Shown piece by piece: positions 8,083 to 17,218 of a stretch of 64,000 nucleotides of DNA. Position numbers and translations under genes: made by a program. The notes beneath the pieces are model-generated. The model saw nothing but the letters and a program-made list of their open reading frames with translations. It ran no database searches and was not told the DNA's origin. This stretch comes from Falsiroseomonas frigidaquae (GTDB lineage: Bacteria > Pseudomonadota > Alphaproteobacteria > Acetobacterales > Acetobacteraceae), in NCBI RefSeq assembly GCF_012163145.1, contig NZ_JAAVTX010000005.1, positions 186,001 through 250,000 of the forward strand, given 5' to 3'. The stretch's first letter is position 1. Each line of letters starts with the position of its first letter.

Positions 8083-9201
8083 TCAGGCGGCGACGGCGCG
8101 CTGGCCGACGCCCATCTCCTGCAGCACCGCCTCCGCCTGCTTCAGCGCGAAGCGGATATCCTCCTCCCCGATCGCGCCGATGCAGCCGAAGCGCATCGAA
8201 GGCTTCTTCGTCGAGGAGAAGTCGGACAGGATCACGCCGCGTGCCTTCATCATCCGTTGGAATGTCTCGAGATTCCAGTTCGGGTCCACCGGCTGGTAGA
8301 CGTTGACGATGATCGGGCCCTGGTGTTCCGGCGCGACATAGGGCGTGAAGCCCAAAGCCTGCAGCCCGGCATACATCACGTCCCGGTTGCGGCTGTAGCG
8401 CGCGAAGCGGGCCGGCTGCCCGCCCTCCGCCTCATAGATCTCCATGGCCTTGCCGAAGGCCCGCAAGGCCTGCACGGCCGGCGTGAAGCGGAAACTGCCC
8501 CAGCCGTTCTTCAGCGCGTGGTCGTAGACATCGACCAAATCCATCACCCAGGACCCGGCCTGGCCGCGGCAGGCCTCCAGCCGCGCGATCGGTGCCACCG
8601 CGAAGCCGAAGCCCGGCAGCCCCTCCAGGCATTTGTTGGAGGTGAAGACCACCACGTCGCATTCCGGATGCGCGTCGATGCTGAAGGGCAGCGCGCCGAA
8701 GCCGGAGACCGCGTCGCAGATCATCCGCCGCCCCGCGGCCGCGATCACCGGGCCCAGGATGTTCGGGTCGTTGACGATGCCGGTGCCGGTCTCGCTGACC
8801 ACCAGCGCGACATGGCCGCAATCGGGGTTCTCCGCCAGCGCGCGCGCCAGGCGTTCCGGCGCCATCGGCTCATGGTCCGGCCCGTCGAGGGCCACCACCA
8901 CCCGCCCGGCGGTCTCCGCCAGCCGTGCCAGGCGCTCGGCATAACCGCCATTGCGCACCACCAGCAGCTTCGCCCCGGCGGGCACGAAGGTGCGGATGGC
9001 GGATTCGATGATCATGTGGCCGCAGCCGGGCAGCGGCAGGGACACATGCCTGCCCTCCACGCCACCCGCGATCTTCACGATGCGCGGCCGCATGGCGGCG
9101 TATTCGGCGCGGAAATCCTCGTCCCAGGGGGCGATGTCCTCGGCCATGCAGGCACGGACCTCGGGGCGGGTCTGCACGGGGCCGGGAATCAGCAGCAGCA
9201 T
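8083..9201 (-). CDS. phnW: 2-aminoethylphosphonate--pyruvate transaminase-like (class V aminotransferase)
   Basis: 372 residues from ATG; a GTG two codons upstream is also possible. The N-terminus LLIPGPVQTRPEVR and the WDEDF motif fit class V transaminases of the PhnW type. Lys190 in SNKCLEGLPGFGF is the expected PLP lysine, and this surrounding motif is characteristic of AEP transaminase. Asp163 in CDAVSGFG should contact the PLP ring nitrogen. PhnW converts 2-aminoethylphosphonate and pyruvate to phosphonoacetaldehyde and alanine. No phnX, phnA or phosphonate transporter lies nearby, so a serine/alanine-glyoxylate transaminase role remains possible. Confidence 0.72.
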   Translation of the reverse strand: MLLLIPGPVQTRPEVRACMAEDIAPWDEDFRAEYAAMRPRIVKIAGGVEGRHVSLPLPGCGHMIIESAIRTFVPAGAKLLVVRNGGYAERLARLAETAGRVVVALDGPDHEPMAPERLARALAENPDCGHVALVVSETGTGIVNDPNILGPVIAAAGRRMICDAVSGFGALPFSIDAHPECDVVVFTSNKCLEGLPGFGFAVAPIARLEACRGQAGSWVMDLVDVYDHALKNGWGSFRFTPAVQALRAFGKAMEIYEAEGGQPARFARYSRNRDVMYAGLQALGFTPYVAPEHQGPIIVNVYQPVDPNWNLETFQRMMKARGVILSDFSSTKKPSMRFGCIGAIGEEDIRFALKQAEAVLQEMGVGQRAVAA

Positions 9202-9230
9202 GGGTTTCACCGTCTGGGTTGCACCCCTGG

Positions 9231-9854
9231 CTATACCACCAGCATGTTGCCCAGCAATTCCCGCCGCAGCTTGCGCAGGATGGCATCGCCGAAATCGACA
9301 TAGTCGGCGCAGGGCATGGCGAAGGAACCGGGGCCGCCGACCACCTCGGCCAGGTAATGCTCCAGCAGGTCCGGCTCTTCGTTCAGCAGGGCCAGGCCGT
9401 TCACCGTCAGCCCCGCCGCCACCGCCAGGTCCCGCACCGGCCCCGGCGCCCGACCGGCATTGTGGCGGCCATCGCCCGAGACATCGAGCACCAGCCGGTT
9501 GGGATCGCCCGGCGCGCGGGCCAGCACGGCCAGCCCCGCCGCCATCCCCTCCCCCAGCGCCGTCGCGCCGGCCGCCGGCAGCCGCGGGGTGTTCTCGATG
9601 GCATCGGCCAGTGCGGCGGCGGAGGCCGCATCGGCAATGCGTGTCCAGCCCACCGCCAGATCCTGTGCGCCGGGGCCGGACCACAGCAGCAGCGCCACCG
9701 CCGCCGCGCCGCGTGGCCCGGCCGTGGCGGCGGCCAGGATCTCAGGGTCGCGGAAGGCCGCGGCGGTGCCACCCGCCATCAGGCCGAACTCCGCGTAGTC
9801 GACGCTGGCGGAGACATCCATGGCCAGGCAGAGGGCTATATCCACATTCTCCAT
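9231..9854 (-). CDS. DUF1194 (von Willebrand A-like) protein
   Basis: 207 residues. A MIDAS-like motif DVSASVD begins at Asp13, followed by a second acidic cluster DVSGDGRHN, consistent with a metal-binding vWA fold. DUF1194 proteins usually have an export signal, but this frame starts only 12 residues before the motif and lacks one, so it is either cytosolic or mis-started. It precedes the PhnW-like gene by 29 bases in the same direction and may share its transcript. Function is unknown. Confidence 0.8.
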   Translation of the reverse strand: MENVDIALCLAMDVSASVDYAEFGLMAGGTAAAFRDPEILAAATAGPRGAAAVALLLWSGPGAQDLAVGWTRIADAASAAALADAIENTPRLPAAGATALGEGMAAGLAVLARAPGDPNRLVLDVSGDGRHNAGRAPGPVRDLAVAAGLTVNGLALLNEEPDLLEHYLAEVVGGPGSFAMPCADYVDFGDAILRKLRRELLGNMLVV

Positions 9855-9879
9855 TCGTATAATTTTCCCTATTCACGAA
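9854..9879. promoter_or_regulatory. AT-rich divergent control region with TATAAT and a dyad
   Basis: The 88-base gap between the DUF1194 gene (minus) and the third Bug gene (plus) contains a perfect TATAAT at 9858-9863. It also has TTCGT (9854-9858) and ACGAA (9875-9879) as inverted half-sites 16 bases apart. No convincing -35 element is seen 17 bases upstream, so an activator-dependent promoter or operator is the most that can be proposed. Confidence 0.33.
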
Positions 9880-9942
9880 CAGGATTGCGTCCAACCCGGA
9901 CCAATGCCAGCATGCCGGAACGACAGGCGACAGGAGCGCAGG

Positions 9943-10920
9943 ATGATCGGCAGGCGTGGCATTCTGGCGGCAGGCGGCGGGCTGCTGGCCGCACCGCTCG
10001 CGGCCCCTTCGGTCCTGGCGCAGGCCTGGCCGGCGCGGCCGATCCGCATGATCGTGCCCTACACCCCTGGCGCCGCCACCGACGCCATGGCCCGGCTTTC
10101 CGCGCAGAAGCTGCAGGAGAAGCTGGGCGTCACCGTGGTGGTGGAAAACCGCGCCGGCGCCAATGGCGCCATCGGCAGCCAGGCGGTTCTGCAGGCGGCG
10201 CCGGATGGCTACACCATCCTGGCCTCGGCCTCGATCCACCCGATGGCGCGCCACGTGATGAAGGCCGCGCCCTATGATCCCGTCGCGGATTTCATCCCGC
10301 TGGCCCGCACCGCGCGCGGCCCGCTGGTGCTGGTGATGAGCCCCGCCCTGCCGCAGCGTACGATCCCGGAGGTGGTGGCCGCCGCCAAGGCCGATCCGCG
10401 GAAATGGACCTTCGCCACCAGCAGCCTCGGCGCCGCCGGCCACCTGGCGACCATCGAGTTCAACCGGCTGACTGGCGCCAATATCGAGATCGTCGGCTAT
10501 CGCGGCAGCGCCCCGGCGCTGACCGATGTGGCGGCCGGCAATGCGCAGCTGATGTTCGACCCGGTGCTGTCCACCCTGCCCATGGTGCGTGGCGGGCAGC
10601 TGCGCGGCCTGGCAATTGCCACCACCGCGCGCACGCCGCTGGCGCCGGAGCTGCCGACCGCGGCGGAAGCCGGGCTGCCGAATTTCGAGTTCTATTCCTG
10701 GTACGGCGTCTGGGGACCCCGTGCCATGCCGCGGGAGATCGCGGACCGCATCAACGCCGCCCTGGTCGAGGGGCTGCGGGAGCCGGAGGTGGTGCAGCGG
10801 CTGACCGGGCTGGGCTTCGAGCCGGTGGCCGAGACGGTGGCGGAGGCCGAGGCCTTCATCGCCGCCGATGTCGCGCGCAACGCCGAATTGTTGCGGATCG
10901 CGAATTTTCAGCCGCAATAG
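9943..10920 (+). CDS. Bug-family TctC-like receptor 3
   Basis: 325 residues starting at the ATG after a CAGGAGCGCAGG ribosome-binding region. The signal peptide MIGRRGILAAGGGLLAAPLA ends near VLAQA. WPARPIRMIVPYTPGAATDA and VTVVVENRAGANGA are the Bug ligand-pocket signatures, and a GYRGSAPALTDVAAG segment follows. It is a predicted periplasmic receptor for a small carboxylate. It is divergent from the DUF1194/phnW-like pair and has no adjacent TctA/TctB genes. Confidence 0.93.
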   Translation: MIGRRGILAAGGGLLAAPLAAPSVLAQAWPARPIRMIVPYTPGAATDAMARLSAQKLQEKLGVTVVVENRAGANGAIGSQAVLQAAPDGYTILASASIHPMARHVMKAAPYDPVADFIPLARTARGPLVLVMSPALPQRTIPEVVAAAKADPRKWTFATSSLGAAGHLATIEFNRLTGANIEIVGYRGSAPALTDVAAGNAQLMFDPVLSTLPMVRGGQLRGLAIATTARTPLAPELPTAAEAGLPNFEFYSWYGVWGPRAMPREIADRINAALVEGLREPEVVQRLTGLGFEPVAETVAEAEAFIAADVARNAELLRIANFQPQ

Positions 10921-11258
10921 AACCCACGCGTAGCTGTCACGGCGCGGCGGCTGGCATCCGGCCCGTCGCGGCCCTATCTCTGGCCTGCGCCGGGCGGTTC
11001 AGCCCGAGGCGCGCGGAGACGGCTGCATGGATGGGTTGAAGCGTCACGGGGTCTCGGCACAGCGCAAGCCCTGCTTCACCCCGCCGGCCGCCGGCAGCCC
11101 GGGTCAGCACCGGCCCGCATGAGGCGCATCGCCGCGCGCGGCACCGCAATCGTTCTCACGGCGGCGTGACATGCCCCCTGTGAAGTGCCCCGCGCACGTG
11201 CTACCGCTTGCGCCAGGGAATGGCTGCCTGGCCAGAATGGCCGGTCCGGGAAGGGAGA
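10921..11258. other. Intergenic stretch without a recognisable gene
   Basis: These 338 bases separate the third Bug gene from the first exoD gene. I see no convincing frame, RNA fold or repeat. Short GC-rich frames on both strands lack ribosome-binding sites and family resemblance. The AAGGGAG just before 11259 is the ribosome-binding site of the next gene, and a promoter for the exoD pair probably lies here but cannot be pinpointed. Confidence 0.5.
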
Positions 11259-11927
11259 ATGCGCGTCATCGACGGGCTTCAGCACATGTCGCATGCCGAT
11301 GCGCCCGCCGCGCATCCGGTACCTGTCTCGGAACTGGTCACCGGCATTGCGCGCGACTGGCCGACGGAGCGGCTGACCCTCGGCGACTTGATGGAAGCTC
11401 TCGGCGCGCGCGGCTACGGCGTTCTGATCGTGCTGTTCGCCCTGCCCAACCTGCTGCCGGTCTACATCCCCGGTCTCAGCCCGATCTTCGGCGTGCCGCT
11501 GATGATCATCTGCGCACAGCTCGCCTGCGGCCTGCCGACACCGAAGCTGCCGGCGCTGCTCACCCGCCGCTCGATGCGCCGTGCAGACCTGCGGCTCATC
11601 GCCTTGAAGGCGTTGCCCTGGCTGCAGCGGGTCGAACGCTACGTGAAGCCGCGCCCCTCCTGGCTCACCACCCGGACCGGGGAGCGGATGATGGGCGCCT
11701 ATGGCGTGGTGCTCGCCGCCATCGTCTGCGTGCCGCTGCCCTTCACCAATGGTCCGCCCTCCCTGGCCTGCCTGATCATGGCAATCGGGCTGATGGAGGA
11801 GGATACCCGCACCATCCTGGGCGGTGCATTATTCGGCGTTTTCAGCATCTTCGTCGGGCTGTCGATCATCGGCAGCGTTGGCTGGATGCTGGCGGCCGGC
11901 TTCGCCTGGCTCTTCGGCCTCGGGTGA
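11259..11927 (+). CDS. ExoD-family exopolysaccharide synthesis protein 1
   Basis: 222 residues from ATG with AAGGGAG five bases upstream; earlier in-frame starts exist but lack this site. The ExoD pattern is visible: LGDLMEALGARGYGVLIVLF, then FALPNLLPVYIPG, a GVPLMIICAQL helix, and the ERYVKPRPSWL motif. Three to four membrane helices follow. ExoD-like proteins affect exopolysaccharide amount and alkaline tolerance in rhizobia; the biochemical role is unknown. A second exoD-like gene follows after 13 bases. Confidence 0.88.
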   Translation: MRVIDGLQHMSHADAPAAHPVPVSELVTGIARDWPTERLTLGDLMEALGARGYGVLIVLFALPNLLPVYIPGLSPIFGVPLMIICAQLACGLPTPKLPALLTRRSMRRADLRLIALKALPWLQRVERYVKPRPSWLTTRTGERMMGAYGVVLAAIVCVPLPFTNGPPSLACLIMAIGLMEEDTRTILGGALFGVFSIFVGLSIIGSVGWMLAAGFAWLFGLG

Positions 11928-11940
11928 CCTTATACCGCAA

Positions 11941-12570
11941 ATGCACGCCATGAGCCCGGAACACATGCCGGGCGAGGACAGCGCCCCGATCTCCCGCATC
12001 GTGGCGGAGGTGGCGGCTGCCTTCCCGGGCGAACGCATCAGCCTGGGCGAGATGGCGGAGGCCTTCGGCGACCGCGCCTTCGGCCTGCTGCTGCTGCTGT
12101 TGCTGCTGCCCGGCCTGCTGCCCGGCATGGCCAGCGTCTTCGGCACGCCACTGCTGATCCTCGGCGTGCAGATGGGGCTCGGCCTGCGCGTGCCGAAGCT
12201 GCCCGGCATCCTGGCGCGGCAGACCATCAAGCGGTCCGACCTGCTGCGCCTCGCTTCCGCCTCCTCCAAGGGCCTGGGGCGGATCGAACGCTATGTGAGG
12301 CCGCGGCCGGGCTTCTTCACCTCGCCCCTCGGCGAACGGATCATTGGCTGGCTGACGGCCTACGTCGCGTTGATGCTGATCCTGCCGGGGCCGGGCACCA
12401 ACGGGCCGCCGGCCTTCGGCAACATCGTCATGGCGCTCGGCCTGATCGAGCATGACAGCACCGTCACCTTCTGGGGCGTGGTGCTGACCATCGCGGGCTG
12501 CATCTTCGCCACCGTCGTGCTGTGCGTGCTCGGCTGGCTGGGCATGCAGGCGCTGGGCTGGATGTTCTAG
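11941..12570 (+). CDS. ExoD-family exopolysaccharide synthesis protein 2
   Basis: 209 residues, starting at ATG 11941 (or 11950). It repeats the family pattern of its neighbour: ISLGEMAEAFGDRAFGLLLL, LPGLLPGMASVFGTPLLILG, and ERYVRPRPGFF. Two hydrophobic hairpins and two C-terminal helices place it in the inner membrane. The tandem order and 13-base spacing suggest an ancient duplication and joint expression, possibly as a hetero-oligomer. It ends just before the duplicated 25-bp repeat and riboswitch. Confidence 0.87.
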   Translation: MHAMSPEHMPGEDSAPISRIVAEVAAAFPGERISLGEMAEAFGDRAFGLLLLLLLLPGLLPGMASVFGTPLLILGVQMGLGLRVPKLPGILARQTIKRSDLLRLASASSKGLGRIERYVRPRPGFFTSPLGERIIGWLTAYVALMLILPGPGTNGPPAFGNIVMALGLIEHDSTVTFWGVVLTIAGCIFATVVLCVLGWLGMQALGWMF

Positions 12571-12574
12571 AAGG

Positions 12575-12624
12575 CCCGATTGTGCGGCTCCGCCGCGGGC
12601 CCGATTGTGCGGCTCCGCCGCGGG
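12575..12624. repeat. Perfect 25-bp tandem duplication
   Basis: Two identical adjoining copies (12575-12599 and 12600-12624) each contain GCGGC-TCC-GCCGC, a 5-bp hairpin. They lie immediately after the second exoD stop codon and before the cobalamin riboswitch, so they may form twin terminator stems, although there is no T-tract. Confidence 0.85.
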
Positions 12625-12642
12625 GTGGTAACACATCTTCAT

Positions 12643-12848
12643 GCGCCGGTGGCCCGCAAGGGCTGAAACGGGAACGCGCGAAGGCCAGGCGGCGCAATCC
12701 GCCGGGCCACGTCCGCGGCTGCCCCCGCAACTGTAGGTGGAGAGACTGTCTCCCTGACGCCATTGGGTCCATCGGGCCCGAGAAGGCGGGGACAGGATTT
12801 CGGGAGGCTTCCTCCCGGACCCTCCACGAGCCAGGAGACCGGCCGGCG
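12643..12848 (+). promoter_or_regulatory. Cobalamin (B12) riboswitch
   Basis: Conserved elements appear in the canonical order: GCTGAAACGGGAAC near 12662, GCTGCCCCCGCAACTGTA at 12718-12735, GAGAAGGCGGG near 12780, and the B12 box GAGCCAGGAGACCGGCC at 12828-12844. The element ends about 170 bases before a TonB-dependent receptor gene, the classic target. Binding of adenosyl- or methylcobalamin is expected to lower receptor expression. The remaining leader can fold into GC-rich stems that could mask the ribosome-binding site. Confidence 0.93.
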
Positions 12849-13019
12849 CAGAGACGTCACGCGCGTGCCGGGCGGGGTGCACCGGCGCAACGGAACGACA
12901 GGCCACCGGCGGGCATGCCCCGCCGGCGTCCGCTCGTCTCCGCCTGCGGCGACGACGCCAGCCGCCGCGCTGCCTGCAAGGGTGGCGTGGCTTGTCGTCT
13001 GATCGCACGGAGGAAACCG

Positions 13020-14972
13020 ATGCGAATGAATTCCACCTTCCGGGCTGCGCCCCTCGCGCTCGCCCTGCCCCTGCTGCTGTCCACCACGGCCCTGGCCCAG
13101 CCGACCCTGCCCGAGACCATCGTCACCGCGACGCGAATCCCGACGGAGGCGGAGCGCGTGCCCGCCGCCATCACCGTGCTGACCCGCGCGGATATCGAGG
13201 AACGCGGCTACCAGTCCCTCGCCGAAGCCCTGGCCACGGTGCCGGGCATGAACATGGTGCAGGGCGGCGGCCTCGGCCAGCAGGCCAGCGTCTTCATCCG
13301 CGGCACCGCCTCCCGCCACGTTCTGGTGCTGCTGGATGGCGTGCCGGTGAACGATGCCTCCGAACCGAACGGCGCCTTCAACTTCGGCAATGAACTGCTC
13401 GCCGATATCGAGCGGATCGAGGTGGTGCGCGGGCCGGGGTCTTCGTTGTATGGCTCCGGCGCCATCGGCGGCGTCATCAACCTGGTGACGCGCCGCGCGC
13501 CGGCCGGCGTGCCGGTGCAGGTCTTCGGCGACCTCGCCGGCGGCAGCCAGGGCACCGCCCGCGGCGCGCTCGGCGCGGCCGGCAGCCTGGGCGGCTGGAA
13601 CTACCTGGTGGTCGGCCAGGGCCTGACCACCCAGGGCAGCGACGCCACCCCGCGCCGCATCACCGGCGACACGAAGGAAACCGAGTCGCTGCGCGCCGGC
13701 GCCGGGACCGCCCGCTTCGGCTGGGCCGGCGGCACCACCAGCATCGAGGGTATGCTGCGCTGGCGCGAGAACCGGCTGGAACTGGACAACGTCCCGAATG
13801 ACGACCCGAACTACGACGGCAATGACCGCCGCTGGTTCGGCCAGCTCCGCGCCGAGACGGGCCTGTTCGACGGCGCCTGGACCACGGGGCTCCGCGCCGC
13901 CGTCACCGAGGACCGGCGCCGCTACCTGAACCTGCCGGATGGTCGCAGCAGCGGCTCGACGGACGACCTGTATCGCGGCACGCGGCAGACGCTGGACTGG
14001 GGCAATCGCGTGCGGCTCGGCGATGCCGGCCCCTTCTCCGCCGTCGGCCTCGCCTTCGGCATGACGCATGAGCATGAGAGCGTGGAGGCCAATTCCGGCT
14101 CCCCCGGCTTCCGCACCACCACCGATGCCTCCGCCAGCACCACGGCGGTACATGCCGGCATCCAGGGCCGGCTCGGGCCGCGCCTCGATCTGTCCGCCGG
14201 GCTGCGGCAGGATGTGGCGGATGACTATGACGGCTTCCTGTCCTGGCGCGCCGGAGCGGTGCTGGCGCTGCCGGAGGTTTCCTCCCGCGTTCGGGCCTCG
14301 GCCGGCACCGCCTTCAAGGCACCGTCGCTGTACCAGCGCTTCGGCCGCATCGGCAGCTTCTTCCAGGGCAATCCGAATCTGGAAGCGGAGGACAGCTTCG
14401 CCTGGGAAGTCGGCGCCGAAACCGACCTGCCGTTGTTCGGCCGCAGCGATGGCGTGACGGCCAGCGCCACCTACTTCAACACGCGCACCAACAACCTGAT
14501 CAACTTCAACCGCAGCTTCTCCAGCCTCGAGAACATCGAGGAAGCCAGCAGCCAGGGTGTCGAGCTCGGCCTGGTGGTGCGGCCGGTGCGCTGGCTGGAT
14601 GCGCGGCTGGGCTGGACCATCACGGAAGCGCGGGACGAGGTGGCGGATGCGCCGCTGGCCCGCCGCCCACGCAACGTGATCAGCGCCGGCGCCCGCATCG
14701 CGCCGACGGACCGGCTGGTGATCAGCCCGGAGGTGCTGTTCACCGGCCCCTCCCCGGACACCGCCAGCTATGCCGACAGCGGCGCCTTCGTCTCGGGCGT
14801 GAACTACAACAAGTCGGGTACGGTGCTGAACCTGACGGCGTCCTACCGCGTGACCAGCGCCATCACCGCCTATGCCGAGGGCCGCAACCTGGGCAACAGC
14901 CGCTGGGAACCGGCGAACGGCTTCGTCACGCCGGGCCGCAGTCTGCTGGTGGGGACGCGCTTCGTGTTCTGA
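13020..14972 (+). CDS. btuB: TonB-dependent vitamin B12 receptor, BtuB-like
   Basis: 650 residues, with GGAGGAAACCG just before the ATG. The signal peptide is cleaved near ALAQP. A TonB-box-like ETIVTATRI follows at residues ~32-40. The plug domain includes RADIEERGYQSLAEALATVP and the VVRGPGSSLYGSGAIGGVIN motif. The barrel occupies the rest and ends with a C-terminal Phe. The upstream cobalamin riboswitch is strong evidence for the ligand. Uptake across the outer membrane needs TonB-ExbBD and BtuCDF, none of which is in the window. Confidence 0.93.
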   Translation: MRMNSTFRAAPLALALPLLLSTTALAQPTLPETIVTATRIPTEAERVPAAITVLTRADIEERGYQSLAEALATVPGMNMVQGGGLGQQASVFIRGTASRHVLVLLDGVPVNDASEPNGAFNFGNELLADIERIEVVRGPGSSLYGSGAIGGVINLVTRRAPAGVPVQVFGDLAGGSQGTARGALGAAGSLGGWNYLVVGQGLTTQGSDATPRRITGDTKETESLRAGAGTARFGWAGGTTSIEGMLRWRENRLELDNVPNDDPNYDGNDRRWFGQLRAETGLFDGAWTTGLRAAVTEDRRRYLNLPDGRSSGSTDDLYRGTRQTLDWGNRVRLGDAGPFSAVGLAFGMTHEHESVEANSGSPGFRTTTDASASTTAVHAGIQGRLGPRLDLSAGLRQDVADDYDGFLSWRAGAVLALPEVSSRVRASAGTAFKAPSLYQRFGRIGSFFQGNPNLEAEDSFAWEVGAETDLPLFGRSDGVTASATYFNTRTNNLINFNRSFSSLENIEEASSQGVELGLVVRPVRWLDARLGWTITEARDEVADAPLARRPRNVISAGARIAPTDRLVISPEVLFTGPSPDTASYADSGAFVSGVNYNKSGTVLNLTASYRVTSAITAYAEGRNLGNSRWEPANGFVTPGRSLLVGTRFVF

Positions 14973-14982
14973 GGGGTTCGGC

Positions 14983-15022
14983 TTCGCGACCTGCGGCTGG
15001 CTTAGCCAGCCGAGGCCGCGAA
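14983..15022. terminator. Bidirectional stem-loop between btuB and otsA
   Basis: CGGCTGGC and GCCAGCCG form a perfect 8-bp stem with a TTA loop (14994-15012), flanked by an outer TTCGCG/CGCGAA pairing. It sits between two convergent genes and could stop transcription from either side, though no T-tract is present. Confidence 0.5.
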
Positions 15023-15071
15023 TGCGGCCCGCCGCCGATGCGGCGCGCCAGGCTGAGCGCGTGCGGCAGGG

Positions 15072-16493
15072 TTACGCCGCGCGTTTGCGGCGTGGCTTCT
15101 TCTCCGGCTGATCCGATGCCGGCTGGGCCTCCGCCTGGCCAGCATCGGCGACGTCCGTCGTGCCTTCCAGCGCCGACAGGAAGCGGCGGCACCAGATGCT
15201 CGCGGAACCGGCACGCACGCTGGTCCACATGCGGTTCCAGCGGTCCAGCCGCTCATCCGCCGGCATGTCCATCGCCGCATCCAGCGCCTCGGCGATGTCG
15301 TCCGGATCGAGCGGATTGACGATCAAGGCGCCATCCAGCTCCACCGCCGCGCCGGCGAAGCGCGACAGCACCAGCACGCCGGGGTCGGCCGGGTCCTGTG
15401 CCGCGACGAATTCCTTCGCCACCAGGTTCATGCCATCCCGCAGCGGCGTCACCAGGCCGATGCGCGCCATCCGCATGAAGCCGGCCAGCGTCGGCCGGGC
15501 CACGGCGCGGGTGATGTAGCGGATCGGCGCCCAGTCCGGCTCCGCCATCTGGCCGTTGATGCGGCCGACGCCCTCATCCAGTTCGCGCCGCAGCGCGCGG
15601 TACATCGCGACATCGCCGCGGCTGACAGGCGCCACCTGCAGGAAGGTGATCTTGCCGCGATGCCGCGGGAAGCGCTCCAGCATGGCGCCGAAGCCGGCGA
15701 TGCGCTGCGGCAGGCCCTTGGTATAGTCCAGGCGATCAACACCGATGGCCAGCGAGCGGCCGCCGAGCGAATCGCGCAGCCGCACCACCTCCTTCGCATT
15801 GGCGCGCTGCGCCGCCAGCTTGGCGAAGCCGGTGGCATCGATGCCGATGGCGAAGGCGCCGACGCGCATCGCGACGTCGCCCTTGCCGATGGCGATCAGC
15901 GCGGCGCGCAGGTTCTCGGCATCGTCCTCGGTCTGCGTGCCGATGGTGTCCACCGCCTCCAGCGCCTCCAGCAGCTTCTCGGCATGCGGCAGGCCGTTGA
16001 AGACGGAGCGTGGCGGGAAGGGCACGTGCAGGAAGAAGCCGATGCGCTGCTTGCAGCCCAGCGCCCGCAGATCCGCCGCCATCAGGAACAGGTGGAAATC
16101 GTGGATCCAGACCGTGTCATCCGGCTGCAGCAGCGGCGCCAGCGCCTGGGCGAAGGCCAGGTTCGTGCGCTGGTAGCCGGCGAAGTCGCGCCGGTCGAAG
16201 CGCGCGATGCCCAGGCGGTAATGCAGTACCGGCCACAGCGCGGCGTTGGAGAAGCCCTGGTAGAAATGCTTGTAGTCGTCATGGCCGAGATCGAGCGTCG
16301 CGAAGGTGGTGCGGCCATGCCTGGCCAGCGCCGCCTCGGTGCCCGTCTCCGCCGCGGTCTTGCCGGACCAGCCGAACCAGACCGCCTCGCGGTTGGCCAG
16401 CGCGTCCTTCATGGCGACCGCGAGGCCACCCGCCGTGGCGCCACCCTCCTTCGGGTCGGGCACGCGGTTGGCGACGATGACAAGCCGGCTCAT
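15072..16493 (-). CDS. otsA: Trehalose-6-phosphate synthase
   Basis: 473 residues (GT20 family), start [14 protein letters not shown]. The glucose-6-phosphate/UDP loop GGATAGGLA is near residue 18. [31 protein letters not shown] and [15 protein letters not shown] are the family's substrate-binding signatures. It makes trehalose-6-phosphate from UDP-glucose and glucose-6-phosphate in the cytosol. Its ATG overlaps the otsB stop (ATGA), so the two form an operon with the phosphatase first. The C-terminal ~25 residues are a Lys/Arg-rich tail (KKPRRKRAA) beyond the usual fold. Confidence 0.96.
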   Translation of the reverse strand: MSRLVIVANRVPDPKEGGATAGGLAVAMKDALANREAVWFGWSGKTAAETGTEAALARHGRTTFATLDLGHDDYKHFYQGFSNAALWPVLHYRLGIARFDRRDFAGYQRTNLAFAQALAPLLQPDDTVWIHDFHLFLMAADLRALGCKQRIGFFLHVPFPPRSVFNGLPHAEKLLEALEAVDTIGTQTEDDAENLRAALIAIGKGDVAMRVGAFAIGIDATGFAKLAAQRANAKEVVRLRDSLGGRSLAIGVDRLDYTKGLPQRIAGFGAMLERFPRHRGKITFLQVAPVSRGDVAMYRALRRELDEGVGRINGQMAEPDWAPIRYITRAVARPTLAGFMRMARIGLVTPLRDGMNLVAKEFVAAQDPADPGVLVLSRFAGAAVELDGALIVNPLDPDDIAEALDAAMDMPADERLDRWNRMWTSVRAGSASIWCRRFLSALEGTTDVADAGQAEAQPASDQPEKKPRRKRAA

Positions 16494-17218
16494 GCCGCCG
16501 CACCGCGCGCGTAATGCCGGTCCATCTCCGCCAGCCAGTCGCGGAACACCGGCGGCGTGCCGAACACGTCCTGCAGCCGCAGCCCCATGCCGCCGGCGGC
16601 GCGCGCTACCGCCATGCCGGCCTCGTCCGTCACGTCGTCGCCGACGAAGACCGGCAGGCGCCCGGCGAAGGGGCGCCGCGCCATCAGGCTGGTCACCGCC
16701 GTGCCCTTGGAGACGCCGCGCGGCGTCACCTCCCACGCCATGCGGGCGGGCAGCAGCGCGAAGGCGTCCGGCGCCTCCGCCACCAGCGATTCGAGCAGCG
16801 TGCGGGCGACCGGGCCGGCCTCGGGGGACTGGCGGTAATGCAGCACGAAGCCATGCGCCTTGTCCTCGATGAAGGCGCCCGGGAAGCTCTCGACCAGCGT
16901 GGCGAGCCTTACGCGCCAGGCGGCGGGCGGCGAGGGTAGCGCGGGTTCCTCGAGCGGCCCCTGCGGCTGCGGGCGCAGCACGGCGCCGTGGCTGCCGACC
17001 TTCGCGATGGCGACCGGAAGGAAATGGTCCAGTTCCGCCAGCGGACGGCCGGAGATGACGGCGAGCGCGCCATCCAGGCGGCCGGACAGCCGCTCCAGCA
17101 ATTCCGGCAGATCCGGGGGAACGATGATGGCGTCAGGCCGCTCCGCGATCTCCACGAGGGTGCCGTCGAAGTCGAGGAAAAGCGCCGCGCGTTCGGGCGG
17201 GTTGGGTAAATCCTGCAT
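16490..17218 (-). CDS. otsB: Trehalose-6-phosphate phosphatase
   Basis: 242 residues, HAD superfamily. The nucleophile motif LFLDFDGTLVEI starts at residue ~13, VISGRP is motif II, a Lys in the RGVSKG segment is motif III, and VGDDVTDE is motif IV. It removes phosphate from trehalose-6-phosphate, completing synthesis of the osmoprotectant. It is first in the otsBA pair. The 128-base gap to the divergent cupin gene contains a small TCACG/CGTGA hairpin (17261-17274) that might be regulatory. Confidence 0.95.
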   Translation of the reverse strand: MQDLPNPPERAALFLDFDGTLVEIAERPDAIIVPPDLPELLERLSGRLDGALAVISGRPLAELDHFLPVAIAKVGSHGAVLRPQPQGPLEEPALPSPPAAWRVRLATLVESFPGAFIEDKAHGFVLHYRQSPEAGPVARTLLESLVAEAPDAFALLPARMAWEVTPRGVSKGTAVTSLMARRPFAGRLPVFVGDDVTDEAGMAVARAAGGMGLRLQDVFGTPPVFRDWLAEMDRHYARGAAA

